Assembly: GCF_905120355.1 (NCBI RefSeq)
Contig: NZ_CAJHOB010000006.1
Location: 62,001 to 126,000, forward strand
DNA: 64,000 bases
From: Azonexus hydrophilus
Lineage (GTDB): Bacteria; Pseudomonadota; Gammaproteobacteria; Burkholderiales; Rhodocyclaceae
Direction of reading: 5' to 3'
Shown: positions 35,350 through 44,162 of the stretch, in pieces
How positions within the stretch are numbered: the first letter of the stretch is position 1
How the letters are laid out: each line of letters opens with the position of its first letter
Translations under genes and position numbers: made by a program
Notes under the pieces: model-generated
The model's database searches: none
What the model was told of the DNA's origin: nothing
Seen by the model: only the letters and a program-made list of their open reading frames with translations

Positions 35350-35877
35350 TTATTCGGGGCGGGGGTGCGGGTTGAAGGCAAAGCGTTGCGGTAGTTCGGC
35401 GGCGTCGATCAGGGTGAGCGGCAGATCACGCCAGGTGATGCGGATCGCTTTCCCGGCCAGCAGGGCGTCCCAGCTTGCGTCGTCGCCAGGCTGGCATTCG
35501 CCGAGCCAGGACGCCAGATCGCGGTCGTCGAGCAGCCCGAAACCAAGCGTGGTTTGCAGGTACAGGCTGCCTTCGCGATCCAGGAAGAGCGCATGAATCT
35601 CGCCCGCACTGGCGCCCGTGTGTGCCAGCACGGCGTCTCCTTCGCGATGGAATACCCACGGTGTCGCCGCCAGGTCGACGTACACCTTTTGTGGCCCGTT
35701 CTGTACGAACCAGCAGCCGTCCGGAGCGCTCTGATAGTGCTGCTGCAGGAATGCGAGCAGGCCGGGATGGCTGATGCGCTCGCCTTGCAGTCGCCACTGT
35801 CCGCGTCGGTCAAGCGACAGCCACTGGTAGCAGGCGGGTACCTGCGGCCAGTGGCTGGGGAAGGGTGCAGCGGGCAC
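35350..35877 (-). CDS. Conserved hypothetical protein downstream of gcvH
   Basis: 175 residues from a GTG at 35877, only 3 bases after the gcvH stop, so it is probably cotranscribed with it. YQWLSLDRRGQWRLQGERISHPGLLAFL, GCWFVQNGPQKVYVDLAATPWVF, and LQTTLGFGLLDDRDLASW suggest a soluble beta-rich protein. I do not recognise a named family with certainty. Function unknown. Confidence 0.75.
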   Translation of the reverse strand: MPAAPFPSHWPQVPACYQWLSLDRRGQWRLQGERISHPGLLAFLQQHYQSAPDGCWFVQNGPQKVYVDLAATPWVFHREGDAVLAHTGASAGEIHALFLDREGSLYLQTTLGFGLLDDRDLASWLGECQPGDDASWDALLAGKAIRITWRDLPLTLIDAAELPQRFAFNPHPRPE

Positions 35878-35880
35878 GGC

Positions 35881-36261
35881 TCAGGTCGTAGTGTTCAGGT
35901 AAGCAGCTGCCGATAGAAGCTGCTCAAGTTCGGCCGGGTCATCCAGGCGCAGTTTGAACAACCAGGCAGCATAGGCGTCCTGATTGACCAGTTCGGGGTT
36001 ATCCATCACCGCTGCGTTGATCTCCGTGACCGTACCGGAGAGTGGCGCGTACACGTCGGAGGCCGATTTGACGGATTCAACGACGGCAATCTGCGCCTCT
36101 GCGGCGACATGCGCCCCGATGGCCGGCAATTCGACAAACACCAGGTCGCCCAGCGTTTCTTGCGCGTGGTCGGTAATGCCGACGCTGACGGTGCCGTCGG
36201 CATGGTCCAGCACCCAAGCGTGGGCAGCGGTGTATTTGAGATGTTCGGGCAGATTGGCCAT
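35881..36261 (-). CDS. gcvH: Glycine cleavage system H protein
   Basis: 126 residues from ATG 36261; GAGGA lies upstream. The lipoyl domain is clear, with the lipoylated Lys in [13 protein letters not shown] and [14 protein letters not shown] at the start. It shuttles the aminomethyl group among the P, T and L proteins of glycine cleavage. No gcvT or gcvP neighbours are in the window, and the next gene is an unknown. It may serve the complex encoded elsewhere, or act as a spare lipoyl carrier. Confidence 0.92.
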   Translation of the reverse strand: MANLPEHLKYTAAHAWVLDHADGTVSVGITDHAQETLGDLVFVELPAIGAHVAAEAQIAVVESVKSASDVYAPLSGTVTEINAAVMDNPELVNQDAYAAWLFKLRLDDPAELEQLLSAAAYLNTTT

Positions 36262-36493
36262 GGTCATTCCTCGAATAATCAACAACAGAGCAGCAGCCCG
36301 CTGGCCACCGTTCATAGGGCGCGTAGTGTGCCACAAAGCCCGTGGGGGTTTGCGCCTGGGGCATTGAGGCGGTTTATGCCGGGCGAAAAATCAGTATGCC
36401 GATTACGCTTTCTTACACGCCGGCGGCAACGATCTGCGCTGGGATGTCGTAAGCTTGCGGGCATTTTCCAATTTTGCATGCAGGTCTAACACC

Positions 36494-37123
36494 ATGAACA
36501 AGACACCTTCGCTGAGTCGCCTGGCTCTGGGCACGCTTCTCATCTTTTCGCCGTTGCTGGCGCTGGCGGGTTCGGTTGAGCAGTTGCAGGCGTTTCTCAA
36601 TGAAACGCAGAGTTTCCAGGCGCAATTCCGGCAGACGATCAGCAACCGTCAGGGCGTGCAGGCACAGGAATCCTGGGGCGTGTTGTCGGTCGTGCGGCCG
36701 GGCAAGCTGCGCTGGGAGGTGAGCAAGCCTTATCCGCAACTGGTGGTGGGCAATAACGAAAAAGTCTGGGTGTACGATCCGGAACTGGCGCAGGTGACCA
36801 TTCGCCAGAACGACCTGAATTCCGGGGATTCTCCGGCCGCGCTGCTGGCTGGGCGCACGGCGCTGGAAAAGAATTTCACCCTGCGTGAGGACGGTGAGAG
36901 CGATGGCCTGAATTGGGTCGAGGCCGTACCCAAGGCAAGCGACAGCAATTTCGAGAAAATCCGCATCGGTCTGGCCGGCAAGGAATTGCGGGTCATGGCG
37001 CTGCACGACAATTTCGGCCAGGTGACGCGCATATATTTCAGCAAGCACGAGCGCAATCCCAAGCTGCCGGCCAGTTTGTTCACCTTTACCCCGCCGCCCG
37101 GAGCGGATGTCATCGGCGAGTGA
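36494..37123 (+). CDS. lolA: LolA-family periplasmic lipoprotein carrier
   Basis: 209 residues from ATG 36494. Signal peptide (about 1-25, LALGTLLIFSPLLALA). The mature part matches LolA: FQAQFRQTISNRQGVQAQESWGVLSVVRPGKLRWEV, the hydrophobic barrel strand, and the conserved IYFSKHERNPKLPASLFTFTPPPGADV end. LolA carries outer-membrane lipoproteins from LolCDE to LolB. It converges with tesA, 9 bases apart. Confidence 0.92.
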   Translation: MNKTPSLSRLALGTLLIFSPLLALAGSVEQLQAFLNETQSFQAQFRQTISNRQGVQAQESWGVLSVVRPGKLRWEVSKPYPQLVVGNNEKVWVYDPELAQVTIRQNDLNSGDSPAALLAGRTALEKNFTLREDGESDGLNWVEAVPKASDSNFEKIRIGLAGKELRVMALHDNFGQVTRIYFSKHERNPKLPASLFTFTPPPGADVIGE

Positions 37124-37132
37124 GGCGCTGCC

Positions 37133-37747
37133 TCACTTCTTGAGCAAGGGGCGCAGTGCTGGCCAGATGTGGTCGAGCAGTAACGGCTGCGCCGCCGCGT
37201 TAGGGTGCAGGCGGTCATTCTGAAAGAGCTCGGGGCGGGTGTTGAGCGGTTCGAGCAGGAAAGGCAGGTAAGCTGTTTTTTCGCTGTCTGCCAGACGCGC
37301 AAAACGCTGAAAGAAATCCTCCGCATAGGGGCCGTAGTTAGGCGGAAGGCGCATCCCGATCAGCAGGACCCGGGCGCCGCTCTGGCGGCCGGCGCGGATC
37401 ATGGCGCGCAGGTTGTCCTGCATCTGGGTGAGCGGAAGACCGCGCAAGCCGTCATTGGCGCCGAGGGCGATGATGAGGATCTGCGGCTTGTCTTTCTGCA
37501 GCGCTGTTGCCAGGCGGGAACGCCCGCCGGCGGTCGTTTCGCCGGAGATCGAATGGTTGACGACGCTATAATTCGCGCCTTGTTGCCGCAGACGCTGCTG
37601 TAGCAGCGACGGCCAGGCTTCACTCTGGGCGATGCCGTAACCTGCGGAAAGTGAATCGCCCAGCACCACAATGGTGGCCGGGGCAGCCAGGGCAGGGGAG
37701 AAGACGCAGGTGGCGAACAGGGCCAGGACAACAAGGAGAAAACGCAT
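37133..37747 (-). CDS. tesA: Periplasmic SGNH acylhydrolase (TesA, thioesterase I)
   Basis: 204 residues. Signal peptide (about 1-21) then VLGDSLSAGYG (catalytic Ser), the Gly/Asn blocks in ALGANDGLRG, and DRLHPNA (catalytic Asp and His). This is the GDSL/SGNH fold of E. coli TesA, which hydrolyses acyl thioesters and esters in the periplasm. Its start codon overlaps the start codon of the divergent YbbA-like ATPase gene, as if the two are controlled together; tesA-ybbA adjacency is also known in E. coli. Confidence 0.93.
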   Translation of the reverse strand: MRFLLVVLALFATCVFSPALAAPATIVVLGDSLSAGYGIAQSEAWPSLLQQRLRQQGANYSVVNHSISGETTAGGRSRLATALQKDKPQILIIALGANDGLRGLPLTQMQDNLRAMIRAGRQSGARVLLIGMRLPPNYGPYAEDFFQRFARLADSEKTAYLPFLLEPLNTRPELFQNDRLHPNAAAQPLLLDHIWPALRPLLKK

Positions 37748-38420
37748 GTCGGATCAGCTCGTGCTGGAAGTGAGGGAGTTGGGCAAGGAGGTCGATAACG
37801 GCGGAATGCCGCTGGTGATTCTGCAGCAGATTTCCTTTTCCGTCATGTCGGGGGAAACGGTGGCGATCATTGGTGCCTCCGGTTCGGGAAAGTCGACCCT
37901 GCTCGGTTTGCTGGCCGGACTCGATGTGGCGACGGCAGGTGAGGTGGTGCTGGCCGGGCAGCCGCTCTCTGGTCTGGACGAAGACGCTCGTGCCGCCTTG
38001 CGCGGGCGCGGGCTGGGGTTTGTCTTTCAATCCTTCCAGCTGCTGCCGGCGCTGACCGCTCTGGAGAACGTGATGCTGCCGCTGGAACTGGCGGGCCGCA
38101 GCGATGCCTCAACCGTGGCGCACACCTGGCTGCAGCGCGTCGGGCTGGGCGAGCGCCTGCATCACTATCCGAAACATCTTTCTGGCGGAGAGCAGCAGCG
38201 CGTGGCTCTGGCGCGTGCTTTTGCGCCGCAGCCCTCGCTGGTTCTGGCCGATGAGCCGACCGGCAATCTCGATGCGGTGACCGGCGCCCAGATCATCGAT
38301 CTGATGTTTGAATTGAACGCCCGCGAAGGCACGACGCTGATTCTGGTCACGCACGATGCCGCCCTTGCCGCCCGTTGTCAGCGGGTGTTGCAGCTTCAGG
38401 CCGGGCGCTTGCTGGCCTGA
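37746..38420 (+). CDS. ABC transporter ATPase, YbbA-like
   Basis: 224 residues from ATG 37746, with AAGGAG at 37733-37738. Walker A is GASGSGKST, followed by the Q-loop, LSGGEQQRVALARAF signature, LADEPTGNLD Walker B, and the H-loop LVTHDAAL. It belongs to the LolD/MacB-like group, and the divergent TesA neighbour points to YbbA. The matching permease gene (YbbP in E. coli) is not next to it; instead hpnE converges on it, and the two 3' ends overlap by 25 bases. Confidence 0.9.
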   Translation: MSDQLVLEVRELGKEVDNGGMPLVILQQISFSVMSGETVAIIGASGSGKSTLLGLLAGLDVATAGEVVLAGQPLSGLDEDARAALRGRGLGFVFQSFQLLPALTALENVMLPLELAGRSDASTVAHTWLQRVGLGERLHHYPKHLSGGEQQRVALARAFAPQPSLVLADEPTGNLDAVTGAQIIDLMFELNAREGTTLILVTHDAALAARCQRVLQLQAGRLLA

Positions 38421-39628
38421 ATGGCGGCAAACGCTGCACGCCGGCCGCTGCGGACGGCGCCTTCCAGTGTGGCAGGGTAATCGGCCCAGGTGTAATCGCC
38501 TGCTAGAAAAACGCACGGGTGATCCGTCCGGTAATCCGGACGGCGCAGGCCAGGGCGGGCGCTGAAGGTGGCGCGTTTTTCCCGGATGACCTGCTGCCAG
38601 TGCGGTGCTCCCAGTCCCAATGCGTCCGCCATGCGGGCCGCGAGGGCGTTGTCGGCAAGGGTTTCCCAGTCGCCATGGCCACTGATGGCACAGCCGATCA
38701 TGCCTTGGCCGCGATCGACCGCCCAGGCCGCCGTACCAGCGCCGAGGTGGCGGAGCGGGAAGGGCAGTACGGTCTGGGCGCCGTAATCGAGGTAGACCGT
38801 GGCGATGGGTTCGTAGCTGAATGTGTCGGGCACTGCCGGCAGCAGGCGGCTGAGGTGGTGCGGTGCCACCGCGACGATGACGGCGGAAAAGTCCTCGTCA
38901 TCGATCCGGGTTCCGGCCAGCTGGCGTACGCGCTGCCCCAGCCGAAGATCGGCTCCGCGCTGCGCCAGCCAGGCGAGAGCCGGTTCCGGTAGCAGTTCGC
39001 CAAACGGAACACGTGGCAGCAGGAGGTCGGTAGCTTCTCGCTGCGGGCTGCCCAGACTGTCACGCAGGACATGCGCAAAGAGCTGCGCGCAGGCCTGCTC
39101 GGGAGCTGTGTTCAGTGCAGCCAGGCAGAGCGGTTCCCATAAATGCCGGCGTAACGCACCGGTTTGCCCGGCGGCGTCGAGCCATTCGGCGACACTCTGT
39201 GTTTGGTCGAGGCGGAATTTTCGCCACTTGATGCCCTGCATCCAGAGTGCAGTGCGGATTTTTTCCCGCCAGCTGACCCCGTGCGCCCCGAGCAGACCGG
39301 CGGCAAGATGTAGCGGGGCAGGCAGGTTGGGCAGGCGTAGCTGGAAAGTGTCGCCTTCCAGCAGGCAGAGCGGCCGACGGCTGAACATGCGCTGTGGGTC
39401 GGCGCCCACCTGGCGCATCAGTGCGAGCGTTTCGTGATAGGCGCCGAGCAGGATGTGCTGGCCATTGTCCAGCGTGCGCCCGGCAATATTCACCGAGCGG
39501 GCACGTCCGCCCGCGCCCCGGCCGGCTTCGAACAGGGTAACCGCCGCGCCGGCGTCGGCACAGGTCACCGCCGCCGCGATGCCAGCCCAGCCGGCGCCGA
39601 TGACGGCGATGCGCGCCTGCTCGCCCAA
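38396..39628 (-). CDS. hpnE: Hydroxysqualene dehydroxylase
   Basis: 410 residues from a TTG at 39628, two bases after the hpnD stop. An N-terminal FAD-binding motif AVIGAGWAGIAAAVTCADAG and ARSVNIAGRTLDNGQHILLGAY are typical of HpnE, a flavin amine oxidase-like enzyme that reduces hydroxysqualene to squalene. The C-terminal FLAGDYTWADYPATLEGAVRSGR is the usual FAD-contact end. It is the last gene of an hpnC-hpnD-hpnE operon. The 3' end overlaps the YbbA-like gene by 25 bases. Confidence 0.93.
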   Translation of the reverse strand: MGEQARIAVIGAGWAGIAAAVTCADAGAAVTLFEAGRGAGGRARSVNIAGRTLDNGQHILLGAYHETLALMRQVGADPQRMFSRRPLCLLEGDTFQLRLPNLPAPLHLAAGLLGAHGVSWREKIRTALWMQGIKWRKFRLDQTQSVAEWLDAAGQTGALRRHLWEPLCLAALNTAPEQACAQLFAHVLRDSLGSPQREATDLLLPRVPFGELLPEPALAWLAQRGADLRLGQRVRQLAGTRIDDEDFSAVIVAVAPHHLSRLLPAVPDTFSYEPIATVYLDYGAQTVLPFPLRHLGAGTAAWAVDRGQGMIGCAISGHGDWETLADNALAARMADALGLGAPHWQQVIREKRATFSARPGLRRPDYRTDHPCVFLAGDYTWADYPATLEGAVRSGRRAAFAAIQASKRPA

Positions 39629-39629
39629 T

Positions 39630-40463
39630 TCAGCCCTTGATCCAGGTTTTGGCTGCCAGCCAGAGTTTGCGCGTGGGCGGCAGGGAGATGCGTTGGTGCA
39701 GCACCTGGAAGTTTTCGGCGCGGATTTCTTCCAGCAAGGTACGGTAAATCGCCGCCATGATCAGGCCGGGACGCTGGCTCTTGCGGTCACAGGCAGGCAG
39801 ATGCGCGAGTGCATCCTGGTAATAGCGTTCTGCCCGTTGATACTGGAACTGCATCAGGGCAGTGAAATTGTCGGAGTAGCGGGCGTTCAGGATATCGGCG
39901 GCCGGCACGTTGAACTGCTTGAGTTCATCGATGGGCAGGTAAATCCTGCCGCGTCGGGCATCTTCGCCGACATCGCGGATGATGTTGGTGAGTTGGAAAG
40001 CCATGCCCAGGTCGTGCGCGTATTTTTCCGTTTGCGCATCCCGATAACCAAAAATTCCGGCGGCGAGCAGGCCGACCACACTGGCGACCCGATAGCAGTA
40101 CAGCGACAGTCCGGTGAAATCGAGATAGCGGGTTTGCTGCAGGTCCATTTCCATGCCGTCGATGATTTCGTTGAGACGGGCTGCGCTAATCTCGATTTCG
40201 GGGGAAACCGCCTGCAAGGCCAGCCCCACCGGGTGCGTCGCCTGCTTGCTGGCGATGCGCTCCACTTCCATCCGCCACCAGGCAAGTTTGGTGGATGCCA
40301 GCGCCGGGTCGTTGCATTCGTCCACCACGTCATCGACTTCGCGGCAGAAGGCATACAGGGCCATGATCGCCTGGCGGCGGGCCGGGGGCAGGAACAGAAA
40401 GCTGTAATAAAAGGAGGAGCCGCTGGTGGCGCACTTCTCCTGGCAGTATTGGTCTGGAGTCAT
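39630..40463 (-). CDS. hpnD: Presqualene diphosphate synthase
   Basis: 277 residues from ATG 40463, 4 bases after the hpnC stop; the upstream in-frame extension is rejected. Prenyl synthase fold with the Mg-binding aspartate clusters FCREVDDVVDE and LTNIIRDVGEDARRGRIYLP. It joins two farnesyl diphosphates to presqualene diphosphate. Middle gene of the squalene operon. Confidence 0.94.
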   Translation of the reverse strand: MTPDQYCQEKCATSGSSFYYSFLFLPPARRQAIMALYAFCREVDDVVDECNDPALASTKLAWWRMEVERIASKQATHPVGLALQAVSPEIEISAARLNEIIDGMEMDLQQTRYLDFTGLSLYCYRVASVVGLLAAGIFGYRDAQTEKYAHDLGMAFQLTNIIRDVGEDARRGRIYLPIDELKQFNVPAADILNARYSDNFTALMQFQYQRAERYYQDALAHLPACDRKSQRPGLIMAAIYRTLLEEIRAENFQVLHQRISLPPTRKLWLAAKTWIKG

Positions 40464-40467
40464 GGGC

Positions 40468-41277
40468 TCACATTCTAAATGATCGCCACAAGAGCACCAG
40501 CCAGTCAGATGCTGTGAGTTGCGGGCGATGTGCGAATACATCGCCCGCAACGGCATCGATGCGTTCGAGAATGCGCAGACCGCCCTGTACAGTCAGGCGG
40601 ATTTCCCAACCCAGGCGGCCGGGGAGATGGTGCACCAGGGGGGCGCCGGCGAGCATCAGTTGCCGCGCCCGCTCGCATTCGAATGCCAGCAACTCGCGCA
40701 TTGCGGGGGTCATGCGGCCAGCCGCGATGTCGCTTTCGCCCACGCCAAAGCGCGTCAAATCTTCCTGCGGCAGGTAGACCCGGTCTTTTTTCCAGTCGAT
40801 CGCCACGTCCTGCCAGAAGTTGATCAGCTGCAGGGCAGTACAGATGGCATCGGATTCCTGCAGGCGGGCACTTTCCGTGCGCCCGAACAGATGCAGTACC
40901 AGCCGCCCGACCGGATTGGCCGAGCGTCGGCAGTAATCGAGCAGTTCCGTATAGTTCGCATAACGGGTTTTCACGACGTCCTGCGCGAACGCATCGAGCA
41001 AATCGTGAAAGAGCTGCAGTGGAAGCTTGTGGTCGCGGATGACCTGCGCCAAATCGGCAAACAGTGGTAACTGCGGCAGTGTTCCTGCGGCAATCCGTTC
41101 CAGCTCCGCGCGATACGCCGCCAGGGCCGCCAGTCGTGCAGCCGGCGGATCCGTCCCTTCGTCGGCCAGATCATCGGCGCTGCGCGCAAAATGGTAGATC
41201 ACCGCAATCGGTCGACGTAAATGCGGCGGCACCAGCAACGATGCCACGGGGAAGTTTTCGTAATGATCAACACTCAT
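40468..41277 (-). CDS. hpnC: Hydroxysqualene synthase
   Basis: 269 residues. Squalene/phytoene synthase family: aspartate clusters FARSADDLADEG (about 30) and LINFWQDVAIDWKKDRVYLP (about 155). HpnC converts presqualene diphosphate to hydroxysqualene. First gene of the operon; it starts 40 bases from the tRNA-Leu gene on the opposite strand. Hopanoid cyclisation genes are not in the window. Confidence 0.93.
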   Translation of the reverse strand: MSVDHYENFPVASLLVPPHLRRPIAVIYHFARSADDLADEGTDPPAARLAALAAYRAELERIAAGTLPQLPLFADLAQVIRDHKLPLQLFHDLLDAFAQDVVKTRYANYTELLDYCRRSANPVGRLVLHLFGRTESARLQESDAICTALQLINFWQDVAIDWKKDRVYLPQEDLTRFGVGESDIAAGRMTPAMRELLAFECERARQLMLAGAPLVHHLPGRLGWEIRLTVQGGLRILERIDAVAGDVFAHRPQLTASDWLVLLWRSFRM

Positions 41278-41316
41278 GGGTTTTTGTCAGGCTCGATGCT
41301 AGAATGCGTCCCGCCC

Positions 41317-41401
41317 GCCCAGGTGGCGAAATTGGTAGACGCACCAGATTTAGGTTCTGGCGTAGCAATACGTGGGGGTTCGAGTCCCTTCCTGGGCACC
41401 A
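41317..41401 (+). tRNA. tRNA-Leu (anticodon UAG)
   Basis: 85 bases. The acceptor stem GCCCAGG pairs with CCTGGGC, then A and an encoded CCA. The anticodon stem CCAGA/TCTGG encloses TTTAGGT, so the anticodon is TAG (41351-41353), reading CUN leucine codons. A variable arm (CGTAGCAATACG) and GGTTCGAGTCC T-arm are present. TAGAAT at 41300-41305 is a possible -10. Confidence 0.97.
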
Positions 41402-41412
41402 TGGAAAAAAAC

Positions 41413-41440
41413 AGGCTCTTGATTTTCAAGGGCCTTTTTT
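41413..41440 (+). terminator. Intrinsic terminator after tRNA-Leu
   Basis: AGGCTCTTGA and TCAAGGGCCT pair over 10 positions with one G-T pair and a TTT loop, followed by TTTTTT. It begins 12 bases after the tRNA. Confidence 0.88.
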
Positions 41441-41585
41441 GTGCACTGTTCCGCCTTTTGTGCTCCGCAGCGAGGCGATGGGGGAGGGCGGCGTGCTTGG
41501 TCAGGTGCCGAGCTCCCGGGCAGCGTGTGATGCTAAGGCGCCCAAATCGCCGGACTACGCCTGTGTATGCCTGCTGAATAGGGCA

Positions 41586-41617
41586 GAAAAAACCGGGGCT
41601 GGTTTGCTTGCCCCGGT
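41586..41617 (-). terminator. Intrinsic terminator after rho
   Basis: On the minus strand ACCGGGGC and GCCCCGGT pair around a 10-base loop and are followed by TTTTT, 31 bases beyond the rho stop. Confidence 0.85.
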
Positions 41618-41647
41618 TTCTGGTGTCGGTCATACGATTTGTCTGAT

Positions 41648-42907
<1,260 letters not shown>

Positions 42908-43053
42908 GGGGAATGTAGGGAAGACGCCAGGCAGCAGAAAAGGATGCGGCGGTTGCCGGCAGGGCTGTGGCGTAAAGCAGGCGCTTTGGGGTGTGTTGAA
43001 TGAGGACGCTGGGGGAGCAGGGGCGTTATTGCTGTTTGGACCTGCTGGCGTCA

Positions 43054-43082
43054 GCCTGAAAGTGCGGATTGCACTTTCAGGC
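43054..43082. other. Perfect 12-bp hairpin in the trxA-rho gap
   Basis: GCCTGAAAGTGC and GCACTTTCAGGC pair perfectly around GGATT. No T run follows on either strand, so it is not a simple intrinsic terminator. It lies 17 bases after the trxA stop in the leader of rho. Possible attenuator or RNA processing site. Confidence 0.7.
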
Positions 43083-43098
43083 GGCAAGACTAAGGGGA

Positions 43099-43425
43099 TT
43101 ACAGTGCGCTGTCAATGAAAGCGGCAAGTTGCGATTTGGAGAGGGCGCCAACCTTGGTGGCTTCGATGTTGCCGTTCTTGAACACCATCAACGTGGGAAT
43201 GCCACGGATGCCGTATTTGGCGGGGGTTTCCTGGTTGTCGTCGATGTTGACCTTGGCGACTTTGAGTTTGCCTGCGTATTCGGTGGCAATTTCGTCCAGG
43301 ATGGGGGAGATCATCTTGCACGGGCCACACCATTCGGCCCAGTAATCGACGAGCACTGGTTGCTCGGACTGGAGGACTTCGGCCTCGAACGTGGCGTCAG
43401 TGACGTAGTGGATATGTGCGCTCAT
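43099..43425 (-). CDS. trxA: Thioredoxin 1
   Basis: 108 residues with the WCGPCK active site ([15 protein letters not shown]), the cis-Pro in [10 protein letters not shown], and the usual full-length thioredoxin fold. It reduces protein disulfides and supplies ribonucleotide reductase. It lies directly upstream of rho on the same strand, a conserved pairing. Confidence 0.96.
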   Translation of the reverse strand: MSAHIHYVTDATFEAEVLQSEQPVLVDYWAEWCGPCKMISPILDEIATEYAGKLKVAKVNIDDNQETPAKYGIRGIPTLMVFKNGNIEATKVGALSKSQLAAFIDSAL

Positions 43426-43556
43426 GATGGCCTTTCAGTGGGAAGGTGGAGCCGGGTCGGGCCCGGGGATGCTGACGGGATTTCCACGTCAGAAAGCGTG
43501 GCGGAATGCTAGCGAAAAAAAACCGGCATGGGAAGCAGGAATATGGGCAGGGCGAT

Positions 43557-44162
43557 TCATGCCTGAGGGGATTTCAGCAGATTAGCCAGTTCTACTGCAG
43601 TCTTGACCTGCATTTTCTCGAACAGGTTGGCGCGGTGGACTTCAACCGTGCGCATGCTGATGTTGAGTTCATCGGCAATCACCTTGTTGTATTTGCCGGC
43701 GAGGATGCCGTCCATGATCTGCCGTTCCCGGGGGGACAGACTCTGGATGCGGAGATTGATCGAATCGGCGCTGGCGTGCACGGCGCGCCGGTGGGCGTCG
43801 TGCACCATGGCTTCGCCGACACGGGTGGCAAGTTCGTTGTCGTTGAAGGGTTTTTCGAAGAAATCGAAGGCGCCGCGTTTGAGTGTGGCGACGGCCAGCG
43901 GAACATCGCCGTGGCCGGTGAGGAAAATGACGGGCAAGGCTGCGCCACGCGCCAGCAGGGCATCGAAGCAATCCAGACCGCTCATGCCTTCCATGCGCAT
44001 GTCGAGCAGCAGGCAGCCGCAGGTGTCCGGAGTCCAGCTGGCAAGAAAATCTTCAGCGCTGGCGTAAGTGGCCGTGGGTAGACCGCGCGATTTGAGCAGC
44101 CAGGCGAGGGCATCGCGGATGGCGTCGTCGTCGTCGACCAGGTGGGCTTGCGGGGTGTTCAT
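43557..44162 (-). CDS. FixJ/DctR-type response regulator
   Basis: 201 residues. Receiver domain with the acidic pocket HLVDDDDA, phosphoacceptor Asp54 (LLLDMRMEG), and FEKPFND with the Lys. A LuxR-type HTH follows (about 138-195: LSPRERQIMDGILAGKYNKVIADELNISMRTVEVHRANLF). It overlaps the kinase stop by 4 bases. The position before divergent dctPQM points to control of dicarboxylate uptake, as with DctSR of Rhodobacter. Confidence 0.9.
   Translation of the reverse strand: MNTPQAHLVDDDDAIRDALAWLLKSRGLPTATYASAEDFLASWTPDTCGCLLLDMRMEGMSGLDCFDALLARGAALPVIFLTGHGDVPLAVATLKRGAFDFFEKPFNDNELATRVGEAMVHDAHRRAVHASADSINLRIQSLSPRERQIMDGILAGKYNKVIADELNISMRTVEVHRANLFEKMQVKTAVELANLLKSPQA

Noticed and set aside
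36262-36493. Possible glycine riboswitch before gcvH
   Set aside because: I could not find the conserved tandem aptamer pattern in the upstream region.
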